Assembly (NCBI RefSeq): GCF_963667045.1
Contig: NZ_OY762934.1
Coordinates: forward strand, 4,656,501-4,720,500
From: an uncultured Cohaesibacter sp.
Lineage (GTDB): Bacteria > Pseudomonadota > Alphaproteobacteria > Rhizobiales > Cohaesibacteraceae
Reading direction: 5' to 3'
DNA: 64,000 nucleotides
The notes under the pieces were generated by a model. That model was not told the origin of the DNA and did no database searches. It saw only the letters and a program-made list of their open reading frames with translations. Position numbers and translations under genes: made by a program. Each line of letters opens with the position of its first letter. The stretch's first letter is position 1. Shown here piece after piece: positions 8,188 to 17,422 of the stretch.

Positions 8188-9570
8188 ATGAGTCTTTATT
8201 CAGCACTTACAACTTCTGTAGCCGGTATGGGTGCGCAGTCCACTGCAATGCAGAATATTTCTGGCAACATCGCCAATACGTCGACGAACGGTTTCAAGCG
8301 CGTTGACACTGCATTTGTGGATCTGGTCAGCAACTACAGCGCCGACAAGAACAAGCAAACGTCAGGCTCGGTGCTTTCCAGTTCGCGACAGACCAACACG
8401 GTGGCAGGGTCGGTGGATTCCTCGCAGACCACCACACACATGTCGATCAGCGGTGATGGCTATTTCGTTGTCTATGAGAAGATTGGCGAGATCGACGGCA
8501 AGCCGATTTTTGATGGTACGCCGCTCTACACCCGCCGCGGCGACTTCACGCAGGATCAGGATGGCTACTTCGTCAACGAGGCCGGTTACTATCTGGCCGT
8601 GATCGAGCTTGATGACGCGACGGGCAACCCGGTAAGCTCTGTGCCGCAGCCAACCACCTTTCAGGAAGGCTTCATGGCGGCAGAAGCCACGACAACTCTG
8701 ACCTATAATGGCAACCTGCCTGCCGTTCCTTCCACTTCTGATGCGACGGGCTCTCTGCTGACCGGTGCTGTTGGTTATACCTCAAACCCGACCACTGCCG
8801 GTGCCGGTGTAGTTCAGGCGCAGGATGAGACGCAATTCCTCAGCCAGACGATTTCCGGTGGCTCGATCACGGCCTATGTTGCCAATGGTGAGAATGCCAG
8901 CGTGCAGTTGCGGTGGGGCAAGATCGCTGATGGCAATCCGGCTGCCGTGCCGCCAACCGAAGATACCTGGAACCTGTTCTACAAGTCGGATTCTGCTGCC
9001 ACAGGTGCTGCCACCAAGTGGACCAACATTGGTCAGGATTATACCTTCGACTCGACTGGCAAGATGACGTCACCGCTCACCAACGTCACGGTTCCTGCCA
9101 TGACGATTGATGGTGTTTCGCTCGGCAATATCATTCTCGATCATGGCGGCAACGGCGATGGCATCACGGCCTATGCAACGCAGACCGGTACTGCCAACAT
9201 GAACCTGTCGCAGGATGGCGCCGCCGCCGGTGAACAGACCAGCATCTCCATCGACAACAACGGCTATATCGTTGCCAACTATGCCAACGGCAAGTCGAGC
9301 GACATGGCACAGGTCATTCTGGCGTCATTCGATGGCGACAACTATCTGGCCCGTGCCAGTGGTGGAGCGTTTCGGGCGACTGAGGATTCCGGCCTTGCCA
9401 TTCTTGGGGCTACAGGCTCTATTCGTGGTTCATCTCTGGAATCATCGAACGTCGATATCGCGGACGAATTCTCGAAAATGATCATCTCGCAACAGGCTTA
9501 CACAGCCAATACCCGCGTCCTGTCTACGGCCCGGGATATGCTGTCTGAAGTCATGCAGATCATCCGGTAG
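8188..9570 (+). CDS. flgE: Flagellar hook protein FlgE
   Basis: The protein has 460 residues. The N-terminus (MSLYSALTTSVAGMGAQS, then NIANTSTNGFK) is the rod/hook signature, and the C-terminal SQQAYTANTRVLSTARDML is the matching helix; the two pair in the assembled hook. The middle 300 residues are the surface domains, rich in Thr, Gly and Asp. It polymerises about 120-fold outside the cell to form the universal joint. It begins the flgE-flgK-flgL unit behind a CtrA-type box. Confidence 0.96.
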   Translation: MSLYSALTTSVAGMGAQSTAMQNISGNIANTSTNGFKRVDTAFVDLVSNYSADKNKQTSGSVLSSSRQTNTVAGSVDSSQTTTHMSISGDGYFVVYEKIGEIDGKPIFDGTPLYTRRGDFTQDQDGYFVNEAGYYLAVIELDDATGNPVSSVPQPTTFQEGFMAAEATTTLTYNGNLPAVPSTSDATGSLLTGAVGYTSNPTTAGAGVVQAQDETQFLSQTISGGSITAYVANGENASVQLRWGKIADGNPAAVPPTEDTWNLFYKSDSAATGAATKWTNIGQDYTFDSTGKMTSPLTNVTVPAMTIDGVSLGNIILDHGGNGDGITAYATQTGTANMNLSQDGAAAGEQTSISIDNNGYIVANYANGKSSDMAQVILASFDGDNYLARASGGAFRATEDSGLAILGATGSIRGSSLESSNVDIADEFSKMIISQQAYTANTRVLSTARDMLSEVMQIIR

Positions 9571-9630
9571 GTTTTTGATCAGCTCCGGCTCTCCCTGTCT
9601 GTTGGCAGGGAGCGGAGTGGAGGGTAGCTG

Positions 9631-11490
9631 ATGGCATTGACGAGTGCATTGTCGATTGCAACATCTGGTTTGAAGGCGACGAACCGCGATCTTGAGGTCG
9701 CTTCGTCCAACATTGCCAATGCCAACACGCCTGGATACACCAAGAAGGTTTCCAGCCGTGAAGACATGGTGCTGAACGGGCAGGTTACCAGTGTCGTCCA
9801 GACCGATGTGCAGCGGACGCTTGATCTCGTCGCCCAGAAGCAGTTCTGGACCGAGACCGGCGCCACCAGCTATTCCAAGACGATCAATGACTATTTGAGT
9901 CAGGTTGACGCGATGTTCGGTCAGCCCGGTGACGCCAATGCGCTTGATGCTCTGGTCAACGAGTTTGCAACCTCCTTGCAGGCGCTTGAGACCAGCCCTG
10001 ACGATTCCACCACGCGACTTCAGGTGCTCAATGACGCGTCGGTGCTGACGCGGGCCATGAACGATGCCTCTGATACCATCCAGGCCATGCGGCAGGATGC
10101 CGAGTTCGCCCTTGAGGATGCTGTCCAGAGTGCCAATGGCATCCTGCAGAATATCCAGAAGCTTGATCAGCAGATTCAGGAAATCTCCCTGACGTCTGGC
10201 GGGTCTGCGGCAGGTCTGATGGATCAGCGTGACGCCTTTGTCACGCAGCTTGCAGAGCTGATGCCGGTGCGGGTGAGCCAGCGCGACAACAACTCCATCC
10301 AGATCTCGACCACCGGCGGTCTTACTCTTTATGATGCCGAAGCCGTGCAGCTTGATTTTACAGCCTACGGCACCGTGGGGCCCTATACGGAATGGGACAG
10401 TCAGTCGAATGACAACCAGCTTGGCTCGGTCTATCTGAAGTCGAACACCGGTGAGCTGACCGATATCACCCTTTCCGGGGGCTTGGGTGGCAGTCGGATC
10501 GGGGCGCTTCTGGAATTGCGCGACGATCTGCTGGTCGAGGCACAGGTGCAGCTGGACAGTCTGGCCGATGGTCTGGCCGATGCCTTCGGCAAGTTTGACG
10601 TCGAGGGCAGCGCCGTCACGGTCGGGGCGCAGGATGGCTTTGATCTTGACCTCACGGATCTGCAGTCGGGTGACGAGTTCACCTTCACCTATCAGGATGT
10701 GGGGACTGGCGAGACCAATACGGTGACCTTCGTGCGGGTCGACTCGGCAACCTCCTTGCCGCTTGGTGATGACGTCACGGCGCGCAATGACGACACGGTC
10801 GTCGGTATCGACTTCTCGGGTGGCATGGCCAGCGTGGTAGCGCAGGTGCAGACCGCGTTGGGCGGGGCGTTCACTGTCAGCAACCCGGCGGGCAGCGATC
10901 TGCGGATTCTTGATGACGGCGCGGCCAATACGGTCGCCATCCAGTCGTTTGATGCGCGGGCCACCGCAACGGGGATGCAGCAGACGGCCGGGGCCCTGCC
11001 TTTCTTCGTTGATGCCGGTGCCGGACCGGACATCTATTCGGGCAGCGTCGACGGGCAGGTTCAGCAGACCGGCTTTTCCGGGCGCATCGCGGTCAATCAG
11101 GCGCTGTTCGATGATCCCACCCTGCTGGTGCGGCACAGTACCAGTACCGGGATTGCCGACCAGACGCGCCCTTCGGAGCTGCTGGGTGCCATGACGGATA
11201 CCAAGCTGACTTTCACCTACCAGGCCGGCGGGGCGCCCGTCAGCATGACGGTCGACGAATTCGCCCGGCAGGTGATCTCCTACCAGTCGCAACAGGCCGA
11301 AACGGCACAGATCCGCTATGATGGCCAGCAGATTGTCATGAACAATGTGCAGTCGCGCTTCGAGGAGTCGGCCAGCGTGGATGTTGACGAGGAGCTGGCG
11401 CGGCTGCTGGAGCTTCAGACGGCCTATTCGGCCAACGCGCGTGTCATGACCGCGGTCAAGGAAATGATGGATGCCCTGATGCGGGTGTAA
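9631..11490 (+). CDS. flgK: Hook-filament junction protein FlgK (HAP1)
   Basis: The protein has 619 residues. The N-terminal segment ATNRDLEVASSNIANANTPGYTKK and the C-terminal ELARLLELQTAYSANARVM match FlgK. The conserved GGSAAGLMDQRD region, where FlgK usually reads LxDQRD, lies at about residues 190-201. The middle is a long beta-rich exposed domain. It caps the hook and connects it to FlgL and the filament. It lies 60 bases after flgE, a short gap suggesting one transcript. Confidence 0.95.
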   Translation: MALTSALSIATSGLKATNRDLEVASSNIANANTPGYTKKVSSREDMVLNGQVTSVVQTDVQRTLDLVAQKQFWTETGATSYSKTINDYLSQVDAMFGQPGDANALDALVNEFATSLQALETSPDDSTTRLQVLNDASVLTRAMNDASDTIQAMRQDAEFALEDAVQSANGILQNIQKLDQQIQEISLTSGGSAAGLMDQRDAFVTQLAELMPVRVSQRDNNSIQISTTGGLTLYDAEAVQLDFTAYGTVGPYTEWDSQSNDNQLGSVYLKSNTGELTDITLSGGLGGSRIGALLELRDDLLVEAQVQLDSLADGLADAFGKFDVEGSAVTVGAQDGFDLDLTDLQSGDEFTFTYQDVGTGETNTVTFVRVDSATSLPLGDDVTARNDDTVVGIDFSGGMASVVAQVQTALGGAFTVSNPAGSDLRILDDGAANTVAIQSFDARATATGMQQTAGALPFFVDAGAGPDIYSGSVDGQVQQTGFSGRIAVNQALFDDPTLLVRHSTSTGIADQTRPSELLGAMTDTKLTFTYQAGGAPVSMTVDEFARQVISYQSQQAETAQIRYDGQQIVMNNVQSRFEESASVDVDEELARLLELQTAYSANARVMTAVKEMMDALMRV

Positions 11491-11524
11491 CCGCTGAGGA
11501 CTGACTGGAAATGGAAACAACATC

Positions 11525-13024
11525 ATGATCGGTGCACTGAACGGATACTCATCCTCTGTGATGATGAATGTGCTGAAGAACAATTCCAGCCTGATGCAGG
11601 ATCTCACCATCCAGCTCAGCACGGGCAAGAAATCCCAGACCTATGGTGGCCTTGGCCGGGATGTGGGCATGACGCTCGATCTGCGCAGCCAGATCGGTGC
11701 CATTTCTGGCTATCAGACCAACATCGAGCAGGCCCAACTGCAGATCAACATGATGAATGTGGCACTGGAGCGAATTGTCGACATGGGCGCAGACGTCAGT
11801 GGCTCGGCTACCGGCACCCAGTATGACATCACCTCCAACAATCAGTCGGTGGCTCAGACAACGTCGGGCACGCTGGTGAGGGAAATGATCGGGCTGCTGA
11901 ATACGGAAGTGGATGGCGACTTCGTCTTTTCCGGCACCACGACCGATGTCGCTCCGGCCTCCAGCTATGACCGCATTGTCTATGGCTACGGCGGCGAGGA
12001 CGGCCTTTTAACGGTGACCGACGAGCGCATTCGGGCCGATGCCGGTGCCGACGGGCTGGGGCGGCTTGACCTGACAGCTGCAGGGCCGACCTTCACGATT
12101 GCCGAGCAGGCGACCGACTTCGGCTACAAGTTGAGCGCCGTGACCAGCACACTGAGCAATGTGACGGTCAACGGACCGGCTGGCAGTCCGGCCGGTATCG
12201 ATGTGACGGTGACTGGTACGCCGGAAGCCGGGCAGGTGCTCAGTTTCACCTTCGACATGCCGGATGGCTCCATCGAAATCATCAAGCTTACCGGACAGGA
12301 TGGTCCGACCGATGCCTCCGAGGGGCAGTTCTCGATCAACGGGGCTCCCGATGTGGTTGCGGCATCCATTCGCGATGCGCTGGCCTTTCAGCTGGGCAAG
12401 AATGTTGCCACGGAAGGGGAGGCGGCTTCCCGCATTCAGGCTTCGCTTGATTTCTTCATGACATCAAATGATGGAGAGCCCAAGCGGGTGGTCGGAACAC
12501 CGGAGACAGCCACCACGCTGGATACGGCGACAGCGGCAGGCAAGCCGACGCTCAACTGGTATGCGGGAGACAATTCTACGGTCAGGTCGCGCGATACGGC
12601 GCAGGTGATGATCGACAACCACCTGAGCGTTTCCTATGGTGCCCGGGCAAACGAGGACAGCATTGCCAGACAGCTGGCCTATATGACGGCCTTTTCGCTG
12701 CCGACCTATGAGCAGAACAGCGATACTGACAAGGCTCGTTACACTCACTTTGCCGATGCCATTTCTGCCGGTCTTGCAAGTGTCAACCAGGGTGATGTGG
12801 TCAAGACGACCCTCACAGAAATTGGTGTCGCCAGCAAGGCGATGAAGGATGCCAATTCTCGTCACATCACATCCAAGAGCATGTTGCAGACGACCTTGTC
12901 GGAAAAGGAAGGCATCAATAGAGAAGAGGTGGCAGCCAAGATCATGACGATCAAGACGACAATCGAGGCCTCCTATCAGGCAGCTTCCATGATGTACAAC
13001 CTCTCGCTCACCAACTTTATCTAG
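11525..13024 (+). CDS. flgL: Hook-filament junction protein FlgL (HAP3)
   Basis: This is a flagellin-fold protein of 499 residues. The N-terminal NNSSLMQDLTIQLSTGKKSQTYGGLG and the C-terminal MTIKTTIEASYQAASMMYNLSL are the coiled-coil ends shared by FlgL and flagellins. It is considerably longer than the roughly 317-residue enterobacterial FlgL because of a large central exposed domain. It follows flgK by 34 bases and is the last gene of the unit, with a terminator 45 bases downstream. Confidence 0.92.
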   Translation: MIGALNGYSSSVMMNVLKNNSSLMQDLTIQLSTGKKSQTYGGLGRDVGMTLDLRSQIGAISGYQTNIEQAQLQINMMNVALERIVDMGADVSGSATGTQYDITSNNQSVAQTTSGTLVREMIGLLNTEVDGDFVFSGTTTDVAPASSYDRIVYGYGGEDGLLTVTDERIRADAGADGLGRLDLTAAGPTFTIAEQATDFGYKLSAVTSTLSNVTVNGPAGSPAGIDVTVTGTPEAGQVLSFTFDMPDGSIEIIKLTGQDGPTDASEGQFSINGAPDVVAASIRDALAFQLGKNVATEGEAASRIQASLDFFMTSNDGEPKRVVGTPETATTLDTATAAGKPTLNWYAGDNSTVRSRDTAQVMIDNHLSVSYGARANEDSIARQLAYMTAFSLPTYEQNSDTDKARYTHFADAISAGLASVNQGDVVKTTLTEIGVASKAMKDANSRHITSKSMLQTTLSEKEGINREEVAAKIMTIKTTIEASYQAASMMYNLSLTNFI

Positions 13025-13068
13025 CATCGGGGATACCTGCCGCGGCCACTTTCATTAACCATGGCATG

Positions 13069-13099
13069 AAAAAAAGCAGCCCTTGAGGCTGCTTTTTTG
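13069..13099 (+). terminator. Terminator after flgL
   Basis: AAAAAAGCAGCC pairs with GGCTGCTTTTTT around a TTGA tetraloop. It is symmetrical and could act on both strands. Confidence 0.88.
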
Positions 13100-13151
13100 T
13101 GGCGGCGTAGAGTTGGAGGGGCGGGGGAAACGGGGGCGATGACGGGGCAAC

Positions 13152-13183
13152 AAAAAAGCGCCAGTCCTGTTCGGGTGGCGCTT
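13152..13183 (-). terminator. Terminator after flaF
   Basis: On the minus strand AAGCGCCA pairs with TGGCGCTT around a 12-base loop and is followed by a T-run. It is correctly placed 50 bases beyond the flaF stop. Confidence 0.8.
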
Positions 13184-13232
13184 GTCGTGGTCTTTGCCGT
13201 CAGATTTGTGAGGGGATCATGCCCCGATCCGC

Positions 13233-13601
13233 TTAACCGTCGGCGCGGAGGCCTTCTGCGATATTCCGGTTGATGTTGATCAGGCTGTCAACAGACGCCT
13301 TGTCCGGTTCGGTCATGATACGCAGGGTGTGGTTGAATGTGAAGATACCGAGGTTGACCAGATTCTGGCGCAATTCTTTCGGCATTTCATGAGTTTCGCT
13401 CATAAGCTCACCGACGAAGAGCGTCCAGATCTTGCGATTGAACGTCAACGCTTCATCCAGCTGTTCGCGTGTGCACTCGGGGGACTTGGTCCGCTGCAAT
13501 TTGGCTGCTGCCTTGATCAACAAGGCTGCTTCACGTTCCCTGGGAGACCCTGCGTGGGAGCTGGCGTCCTGATAAGCTCTAGCCGCTGAATGATTGTACA
13601 T
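13233..13601 (-). CDS. flaF: Flagellar biosynthesis regulator FlaF
   Basis: This is a helical protein of 122 residues. The pattern ARAYQDASSHAGSPREREA followed by LDEALTFNRKIWTLFVGELM and LRQNLVNLGIFTFNHT is typical of FlaF. In Caulobacter FlaF is needed for flagellin production and secretion and works opposite FlbT. The gene overlaps the end of flbT by 23 bases, indicating coupled translation. Confidence 0.93.
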   Translation of the reverse strand: MYNHSAARAYQDASSHAGSPREREAALLIKAAAKLQRTKSPECTREQLDEALTFNRKIWTLFVGELMSETHEMPKELRQNLVNLGIFTFNHTLRIMTEPDKASVDSLININRNIAEGLRADG

Positions 13602-13977
13602 TCCGAAGTAACTCCTCTTCGTACCTTATGAGAGCCTTTGCTTCTTTTAATGCAGGATAAAAGGAATTGGTTAAAATTTTGTTATTTATGCTGTCAATCA
13701 ACGTTAATGAGCTGGGGGCAGCGTGTAAAAATTCATTTACCAAAGTGAAGTACATGTCCTTATGTTCCGCTATATCTTGGGCGAGATACATGAGTTGTAT
13801 GCATAGATAAATTCTTTTTGCCGGACTATTTGCAGTGTCAGACGTCAGGATGTCTTTTTCACGTAAAATAGGCGCTTTCCCGTCAACAAAGAAGCGTGCG
13901 CGATGATCTCCATTGGTAATAACGCTGTTTCCAATAATAATGCGCTCGCCTGGACGTAGTTCTATTTTAAGGGACAT
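13579..13977 (-). CDS. flbT: Flagellin mRNA regulator FlbT
   Basis: The protein has 132 residues from the ATG at 13977, which follows AGAGGAA. An in-frame upstream ATG at 14052 adds 25 residues (MRRSSSLSKNV...) foreign to the family. MSLKIELRPGERIIIGNSVITN and the later RRIYLC-like helix fit FlbT, which binds flagellin mRNA leaders and controls their translation and decay. The gene is markedly more AT-rich than its surroundings (many AAT, ATA and TTA codons), and so is its upstream region. Confidence 0.93.
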   Translation of the reverse strand: MSLKIELRPGERIIIGNSVITNGDHRARFFVDGKAPILREKDILTSDTANSPAKRIYLCIQLMYLAQDIAEHKDMYFTLVNEFLHAAPSSLTLIDSINNKILTNSFYPALKEAKALIRYEEELLRNVQSFSG

Positions 13978-14189
13978 CTTTATTCCTCTATTCACATAAG
14001 TGAATTTCTGCGTCTGTTCGACATTCTTTGACAGAGATGATGATCGGCGCATTGTATTAATGAACTGATGCGAGATGTTTCTGCCTGATAAATCGTGATG
14101 TGAAACTCCACTTGGTGGCTATTGCTTTAAAGCAATCCGATTGTCTTGGGAAGGTCAAATAGAAGGGAAAATGCGCCCGCAAATACGAA

Positions 14190-14216
14190 GAAAGGCGGAG
14201 TATTTCCCCGCCTTTC
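14190..14216 (-). terminator. Hairpin after flagellin 1
   Basis: GAAAGGCGG pairs with CCGCCTTTC around a 9-base loop just beyond the flagellin 1 stop. The T-run on the minus strand is weak (TTTCTTC). Confidence 0.65.
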
Positions 14217-14238
14217 CTTATGTTTCTGTAAGCTTCTA

Positions 14239-15669
14239 CTAGGCGCGAAGGAAGCTGGTAACAGCCTGGTCGGCCTGAGACGCCAGCGACAGAGCCGTGG
14301 TAGACAGGGTCTGACGAGTCTGCAGGGCCAACATGTTGGCACCTTCTTCGTTGGAGTCTGCCAGAACAAGGTTGTCAGCACCGGTCTGAAGGGTGTTGAT
14401 CATTTCCTTGGTGTAGTCCTTGCGGATCTGCACGGTAGACAGGTTGGAACCGAAGGTACCGGCCTGCTTGCGCAGGGTGACCAGTGCATCGGCCAGAGCG
14501 TCGAGTTTGAGGTTGGATTCCTCGGTGCTCAGGGATGAAGCTTCGGTCAGGGCCAGACCGGACGCGGTCATGTCAGCCGACTCGATCACCAGTTCGGACT
14601 TGTTTTCGTCGCGATGCTCGTTGAAGGACACCGTCAGGTCATTGGTCGAACCGTTGATCAGGTTGATGCCGTTGTAGCTTGCGTCGTTGGCCAGTTCGTC
14701 GATCTGCTGAAGGATCTCGTTGTACTGGGTGACCAGTTCACTGTTGTCAGCGTCTGAATCCCCGGCCTGGTTGACGATGGTCAGGGTGTCGACGTCGCCA
14801 GCAGCAGCACCGTCCGCCCAGGTTACAGCCGTTTCGCCAGCGTCGACATAGTCGCCGTCAGCAGGAGAGCTCAGGTCTTCCGATGCGGAACCGCCGAAGC
14901 CGAAGGCTGCCGCGATAGAGGTGCCGGTCGCACCATCCTGAGTGGTAGCGTCGGTAGCATCCTGGTCAGTGATCGTCAGACTGAGATTCTGGTTGCCGTT
15001 GACCTGAAGGTCAAGGCGGCCGTCATCCGTGATCGATGCAGTCGCAACGCCGGAAGCGTTGATGTCTTCGACCAGATTGGCGATGGTGTAGTTGTCGCCC
15101 GTGGTGCCGTCGCCGTTCGCATCGTTCAATGCCTTGCCGGTAGCGGCAAAATGCGCATCGAGGTCGAATGTCTTGGTCACGCCGTTTTCGGACGTGGAGG
15201 TGATGACGAAGTTGGAGTCTGCTACACCGCCGTTGCCAACACCGGTCATGCCAAGAGCGGTCAGGGTCTGGGCCTCGACGCGATCCTTGGTGGTGGTGCC
15301 GGTGGTGCCGGTGGTGTCAATGTTGGTGCTGCTCTGGATGTGGGTGGCAGACGCATTGTTGTTGTTGGACTGCGCCTGACGTACGGTTGCCTGAGCGCTT
15401 TCCACCAGATCGGTAATGGCCGTGATGCCGTTGTCGGCAGCCTCGATTGTCTTGATCGAGTTGGAAATGCCATCCAGCAGATTGCTCAGATCGTTTGCAC
15501 GAGCAGAGAGACTTTCAGAGGTAAAGAAGTTGGTTGGGTTGTCCAACGCGGAGTTGACTTTTTTACCAGTTGCCAGGCGGTTTTGCGTGGTAGCCATCAT
15601 GTCGGCAGTTTTCTGCAGGGACAGGAGGTTTGAGCGCACGCCGGCGGAGAGAGTGATATCCGAAGACAT
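14239..15669 (-). CDS. fliC: Flagellin 1
   Basis: This is a flagellin of 476 residues. The N-terminal SAGVRSNLLSLQKTADMMATTQNRLATGKKV and the C-terminal NMLALQTRQTLSTTALSLASQADQAV are the D0/D1 coiled coils that build the filament core. The exposed middle (about residues 130-310) is acidic and rich in Asp, Thr, Gly and Ala, with few basic residues, which suits a marine or saline habitat. Flagellin 2, 285 bases upstream, is a close paralogue. The gene has its own leader with an AGAAAGGTAA ribosome region and its own terminator, so it is probably transcribed separately. Confidence 0.96.
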   Translation of the reverse strand: MSSDITLSAGVRSNLLSLQKTADMMATTQNRLATGKKVNSALDNPTNFFTSESLSARANDLSNLLDGISNSIKTIEAADNGITAITDLVESAQATVRQAQSNNNNASATHIQSSTNIDTTGTTGTTTKDRVEAQTLTALGMTGVGNGGVADSNFVITSTSENGVTKTFDLDAHFAATGKALNDANGDGTTGDNYTIANLVEDINASGVATASITDDGRLDLQVNGNQNLSLTITDQDATDATTQDGATGTSIAAAFGFGGSASEDLSSPADGDYVDAGETAVTWADGAAAGDVDTLTIVNQAGDSDADNSELVTQYNEILQQIDELANDASYNGINLINGSTNDLTVSFNEHRDENKSELVIESADMTASGLALTEASSLSTEESNLKLDALADALVTLRKQAGTFGSNLSTVQIRKDYTKEMINTLQTGADNLVLADSNEEGANMLALQTRQTLSTTALSLASQADQAVTSFLRA

Positions 15670-15674
15670 TTGGT

Positions 15675-15727
15675 TACCTTTCTGGGTACTCGCATACAGA
15701 TATTGTTATTAGCCTCCTTCTGAGGCT
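15675..15727 (-). promoter_or_regulatory. Conserved 5' leader element of flagellin 1 (hairpin plus box)
   Basis: On the minus strand AGCCTC-AGAAG-GAGGCT (15711-15727) forms a perfect 6-bp hairpin. It is followed by CGAGTACCCAGAAAGGTA ending six bases before the ATG. The leader of flagellin 2 has a similar hairpin and nearly the same box. FlbT is known in Caulobacter to act on flagellin mRNA leaders, so this is a candidate FlbT target. Confidence 0.5.
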
Positions 15728-15900
15728 TGAAGTAATGGTCGCGCGTAAACCCTAATTTAAGGTTAACCAGTCCTTTCGTATTAACCTAAACAAAGTGTTA
15801 CGTTTCCAATTTGATAGACTGGGCCCTTTTCTGTGTCATTTCAGAAACTTGGAAATGTCTGGAAACTTGATTTTTGGGGTGCGGGTGGGCCCTGAAAGCT

Positions 15901-15928
15901 AAAAAAACGGGGCCGAATGGCCCCGTTT
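15901..15928 (-). terminator. Terminator after flagellin 2
   Basis: AAACGGGGCC pairs with GGCCCCGTTT around an ATTC loop and is followed on the minus strand by a run of T. It isolates flagellin 2 from flagellin 1. Confidence 0.92.
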
Positions 15929-15953
15929 CCAATGACTGATTTTATCCGGTCTC

Positions 15954-17378
15954 TTAGCGCAGGAAGCTGAGCACTGCCTGGTCTGCCTGGGAAGCCAGGG
16001 ACAGGGCGGTGGTGGACAGCGACTGGCGCGTCTGCAGGGCCAGCATGTTGGCACCTTCTTCGTTGGTGTCGGCCAGAACAAGCTGGTCTGCACCGGTCTG
16101 AAGGGTGTTCATCATGTTCTTGGTGAACTCTTCGCGGATCGTAACCGTGTTGAGGTTGGAGCCGAAGGACGAGGACTGGCTGCGCAGGGTCGTAAGAGCC
16201 TGGGACAGGGAGTCCAGCTTCAGGCTGGCTTCGTCTGAACTCAACGAGGATGCATCTGTCAGGGACAGGCCGCTGGAGCTCAAGTCGGCCGACGCGATGG
16301 TCAGTTCAGACTTGTTGTCGTCGCGGTATTCGTTGAAGGCCACGGTCAGGTCGTTGCCGGTGCCGTTGATCAGGTTGATACCGTTGAAGCTGGCGTCACG
16401 AGCCAATTCATCGATCTGATCCATGATCGAGTTGAACTGGGAAACCAGTTCGGAGTTGTCGGCATCGGTTGAACCGGCTTGGTTTACGATGGTCAGGGTG
16501 TCAACGTCGCCCGCTGCTGCACCGTCTGCCCATGTTACGGCCGTTTCGCCAGCGTCGACATAGTCACCGTCAGCCGGAGAGCTGAGGTCTTCAGAGGCCG
16601 ATGCTGCAAAGCCGAAGGCTGCTGCGATAGAGGTACCGGTTGCACCATCCTGTGTGGTGGCGTCGGTGGCGTCCTGGTCGGTGATGGTCAGAGACAGCTG
16701 AGAGTTGCCGCTGGCTTTCAGATCAAGACGACCATCATCGGTGATGGAAGCGGTGGCAACGCCCGAAGCGTTGATGTCGTCAACCAGGTTCGCGATGGTG
16801 TAGTTGTCGCCGGTGGTTCCGTCGCCGTTGGCGTCGTTCAGAGCCTTGCTGGTCGCTGCGAAGTGAGCGTCTAGGTCGAACGTGCTGGTGACACCATTTT
16901 CCGAAGTGGAGGTGATGACCAAGTTGGAGTCTGCTGCGCCGCCGTTGCCGACGCCGGTCATGCCAAGAGCGGTCAGGGTCTGCGATTCTACGCGTGCCTT
17001 GGTGGTTGCTCCGGTGGTGCCGGTGGTGTCGATGTTGGAGTCGCTCTGGATGTTCGTGCCAGACGCATCAGAGTTGGCGGACTGAGCCTGTTTCACCGTG
17101 GACTGAGCGCTTTCGATCAGATCGGTGATAGCCTTGATGCCGTTATCAGCAGCTTCAAGAACCTTGGTTGCGTTGCCGATGGAGTCCATCAGATTGTTCA
17201 ACTCACCAGCGCGAGCGTTCAGGCCTTTGGAAGTGAAGAAGTTGGATGGGCTGTCCAGCGCGGAGTTGACTGCCTTGCCGGTAGCGAGGCGGTTCTGCGT
17301 GGAAGCCATCATGTCTGCGGTGTTCTGCAGAGAGAGCAAGTTGGCGCGTACGCCGGCGGAGAGAGTGATATCTGACAT
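15954..17378 (-). CDS. fliC: Flagellin 2
   Basis: This flagellin has 474 residues from the ATG at 17378, which follows GGGGAA; an upstream in-frame ATG at 17459 would add 27 residues before the conserved MSDITLSAGVRANLLSLQ start. The D0/D1 ends match flagellin 1 at roughly three quarters of positions, while the exposed middle (ALGMTGVGNGG to DTLTIVNQAG) differs at only about a dozen of 175 positions. That is the reverse of the usual pattern. It has its own promoter region with a near-CtrA box. Confidence 0.95.
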   Translation of the reverse strand: MSDITLSAGVRANLLSLQNTADMMASTQNRLATGKAVNSALDSPSNFFTSKGLNARAGELNNLMDSIGNATKVLEAADNGIKAITDLIESAQSTVKQAQSANSDASGTNIQSDSNIDTTGTTGATTKARVESQTLTALGMTGVGNGGAADSNLVITSTSENGVTSTFDLDAHFAATSKALNDANGDGTTGDNYTIANLVDDINASGVATASITDDGRLDLKASGNSQLSLTITDQDATDATTQDGATGTSIAAAFGFAASASEDLSSPADGDYVDAGETAVTWADGAAAGDVDTLTIVNQAGSTDADNSELVSQFNSIMDQIDELARDASFNGINLINGTGNDLTVAFNEYRDDNKSELTIASADLSSSGLSLTDASSLSSDEASLKLDSLSQALTTLRSQSSSFGSNLNTVTIREEFTKNMMNTLQTGADQLVLADTNEEGANMLALQTRQSLSTTALSLASQADQAVLSFLR

Positions 17379-17385
17379 TTCCCCA

Positions 17386-17422
17386 TAACCTTTCTGGTTA
17401 GTACTCGTCGTCCTTCTTGGAC
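17386..17422 (-). promoter_or_regulatory. Conserved 5' leader element of flagellin 2 (hairpin plus box)
   Basis: On the minus strand GTCC-AAGAA-GGAC (17410-17422) is a small hairpin followed by CGAGTACTAACCAGAAAGGTTA. The box CGAGTAC...CCAGAAAGGT is shared with flagellin 1. It includes or abuts the ribosome site and may be where FlbT acts. Confidence 0.5.

Noticed and set aside
9442-11628. A 728-codon open frame antisense to flgK
   Set aside because: flgK is unmistakable; the antisense frame exists because of high GC and codon bias, and its product is low in hydrophobic order and matches nothing.
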